64,000 nt of DNA, from assembly GCF_026212465.1 (NCBI RefSeq), contig NC_080052.1, forward strand, positions 17,771,739 to 17,835,738, given 5' to 3'. The notes under the pieces are model-generated. The model ran no database searches and was not told the DNA's origin. It worked only from the letters and a program-made list of their open reading frames with translations. Below are positions 62,281-64,000 of the stretch, piece by piece. The DNA comes from Amaranthus tricolor (lineage: Eukaryota > Streptophyta > Magnoliopsida > Caryophyllales > Amaranthaceae). Position numbers and translations under genes: made by a program. Numbering within the stretch: the stretch's first letter is position 1; each line of letters begins with the position of its first letter.

Positions 62281-64000
62281 GCGCATAAAAGAGCTCACAC
62301 CTTGGTTTGTTTTGCCACGAAACTTGGCAAAAAACACTATTTGGTATATATTATTGTGTTTAAGTTGTTAGAATTGAAAATCATAGTCATATGCTAGAAA
62401 TTACGTGTTAATTTGCGATTTTTATGCGGGTTATTAAGCTTTTTCGGCACTTTCGCGCATAAAGTAGCTCAAACTTGGTTTGTTTTGGCACGAAACTTGG
62501 CACAAAACACTATTTGATATATATTATTGTGTTGAAGTTGTTAGAATTGAAAATCATAGTCATATGCTAAAAATTATGTGTTAAGTTGCGATTTTATGCG
62601 TTTTAAAGCTTTTTTAGCACTTTCGCACGTAAATAGCTCCAACTTGGTTTGTTTTGCACGAAACTTGGTACACAACATTATTTTCTATATATTATTGTGT
62701 TGAAGTGGTTAGAAATTAAATCATAGGCATATGCTAGAAATTAATCGTTATGTTGCGATTTTACGGGTTGTTAAGTATTTTTGGCACTTACGCGCATCAA
62801 GTAGCTCAAACTTGGTTTGTTTTTGCACGAAATATGGCACACAACACTATTTAGTATCTATATTAGTGTGTTGAAGTGGTTAGAAATGAAAATTCATAGT
62901 CATATGTTAGAAATTACGTGATAAGTTGCGATTTTATGCGTTTTAAAGCTTTTTTGGCACTTTCGCGCATAAAAGAGCTCAATCTTGGTTTGTGTTGCAC
63001 GAAACTTGGCAAACAACACTATTTGGTTAATATTACTGTGTTGAAGTGGGTAGGATTGAAAATCATAGTCATATGCTAGAAATTATGTGTTAAGTTGCGA
63101 TTTTATGCGTTTTTAAGCTTTTTTAGCACTTTCGCGCTTAAGTAGCTCAAACTTGGTTTGTTTTGCACGAAACTTGGCAAACAACACTATTTGGTTAATA
63201 TAACTGTGTTGAAGTGGTTAGAATTGAAAATCATAGTCATATGCTAGAAATTACGTGTTAAATTGTGATTTTATGCGTTTTAAAGCTTTTTTGGCACTTT
63301 CGAGCGTAAAAGAGCTCAATCTTGGTTTGTTTTGCACAAAACTTGGCAAACAACACTATTTGGTTTATATTACTGTGTTGAAGTGGTTATAATTTAAAAT
63401 CATAGTCATGTGCTAGAAATTACGTGTTAAGTTGAGATTTTATGCGTTTTAAAGCTTTTTTAGCACTTTTGCGCATAAAAGAAGCTCACATTTGGTTTGT
63501 TTTGCACGAAACTTGGCACAAAACACTATTTGATATATATTATTGTGTTGATGTGGGTAGGATTGAAAATCATTGTCTTATACTAGAAATTACGTGTTAA
63601 GTTGCGATTTTATGCATTTTTAAGCTTTTTTAGCACTTTCGCGCTTAAAGTAGCTCAAACTTGGTTCGTTTTGCACGAAACATGGTACACAACACTATTT
63701 GGAATATATTATTGTGTTGAAGTGGTTATAATTGAAAATCATAGTCATATGGTAGAAATTACGTGTTAAGTTGAGATTTTATGCGTTTTAATGCTTTTTT
63801 AGCACTTTTGCGCATAAAAGAGCTCACATTTGGTTTGTTTTGCACGAAACTTGGCACAAAACACTATTTGATATATATTATTGTGTTGATGTGGGTAGGA
63901 TTGAAAATCATTGTCTTATACTAGAAATTACGTGTTAAGTTGCGATTTTATGCATTTTTAAGCTTTTTTAGCACTTTCGCGCTTAAAGTAGCTCAAACTT

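Larger units (their letters stand above)
50311..64000 (+). repeat. Large satellite array, ~165-170 bp monomer, about 80 copies, open-ended
   Basis: Head-to-tail monomers built from ACTAGAAATTACGTGTTAAG, TTGCGATTTTATGCGTTTTT, AAGCTTTTTTGGCACTTTCG, CGCATAAAGTAGCTCAAACT, TGGTTTGTTTTGCACGAAAC, TTGGCACACAACACTATTTG, GTATATATTATTGTGTTGAA and GTGGTTAGAATTGAAAATCA, then TAGTCATATG. First spacings are 170, 170, 161 and 171 bp. It fills the window to its end apart from the gap at 62,181. Short ORFs of 60-90 aa inside it recur only because the repeat recurs. The same unit occurs inside the CACTA copies at 39,361 and 46,561. Confidence 0.97.

Noticed and set aside
50311..64000. CRISPR array
   Set aside because: Tandem monomers have no unique spacers, are about 165 bp long, and the context is eukaryotic.
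50311..64000. Centromeric identity of the satellite
   Set aside because: Monomer length is compatible, but nothing in the sequence alone shows centromere function; CENH3 data would be needed.

Overview
This window is plant nuclear DNA, most likely from a eudicot. It is repeat-rich, heterochromatin-like sequence in which I find no convincing single-copy host gene. The plant assignment rests on the element families: a Cassandra TRIM with a 5S-rRNA-like LTR, an L1 LINE with a DUF4283/zinc-knuckle ORF1, a hAT element with an 8-bp target-site duplication (TSD), two Mutator-like elements with 9-bp TSDs, CACTA elements with TNP2 and a Ulp1-type protease, and Ty1/copia and Ty3/gypsy retrotransposons. 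The sequence does not identify the species.

Layout. 1-7.2 kb: LTR-like debris, 22-bp minisatellite tracts, a gap, a 1-kb TA microsatellite, a copia RNase H relic with a probable 3' LTR, an RTE/SINE-like tail and a Stowaway-like MITE. 7.2-10.84 kb: a hAT element with intact ends (TSD CTTATACC) and a spliced transposase pseudogene, inserted in copia debris. 12.66-13.31 kb: Cassandra TRIM, minus strand. 13.8-14.1 kb: TA tract. 15.8-16.3 kb: CACTA-like end and a tRNA-like remnant. 16.35-21.3 kb: L1 LINE, minus strand. 21.3-25.2 kb: minisatellite, TA tract and MITE debris. 25.57-32.0 kb: decayed copia element whose 5' LTR is split by an insertion that itself contains a 1,168-bp MULE. 32.09-32.86 kb: a second MULE carrying a remnant of the MURA C-terminus. 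33.80-38.82 kb: complete, young, internally deleted Ty3/gypsy element, minus strand, with two 1,205-bp LTRs and TSD ATTAA.

From 39.185 kb to the end lies a CACTA-on-CACTA nest. A minus-strand CACTA copy (B, 39,185-42,680) is cut inside its TNP2 gene by the terminus of a plus-strand CACTA copy (A, from 42,681). Copy A carries TNP2, a TNP1/Transposase_24-like gene and a Ulp1 protease-like region spread over about nine exons. At 50.31 kb, directly after a splice-donor-like site, a tandem array of a ~165-170 bp unit begins and runs to the window edge (>13.6 kb, about 80 monomers, with a 1,648-bp ten-mer higher-order repeat).

The most interesting point is that this satellite monomer also occurs as two copies filling the intron between TNP2 and TNP1 of copy A, and as about three copies near the 3' end of copy B. 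This suggests that an intronic or subterminal CACTA repeat was the seed of the large satellite. No gene here appears to act in a host pathway. The elements relate to each other by nesting and by probable trans-mobilisation of the defective copies.
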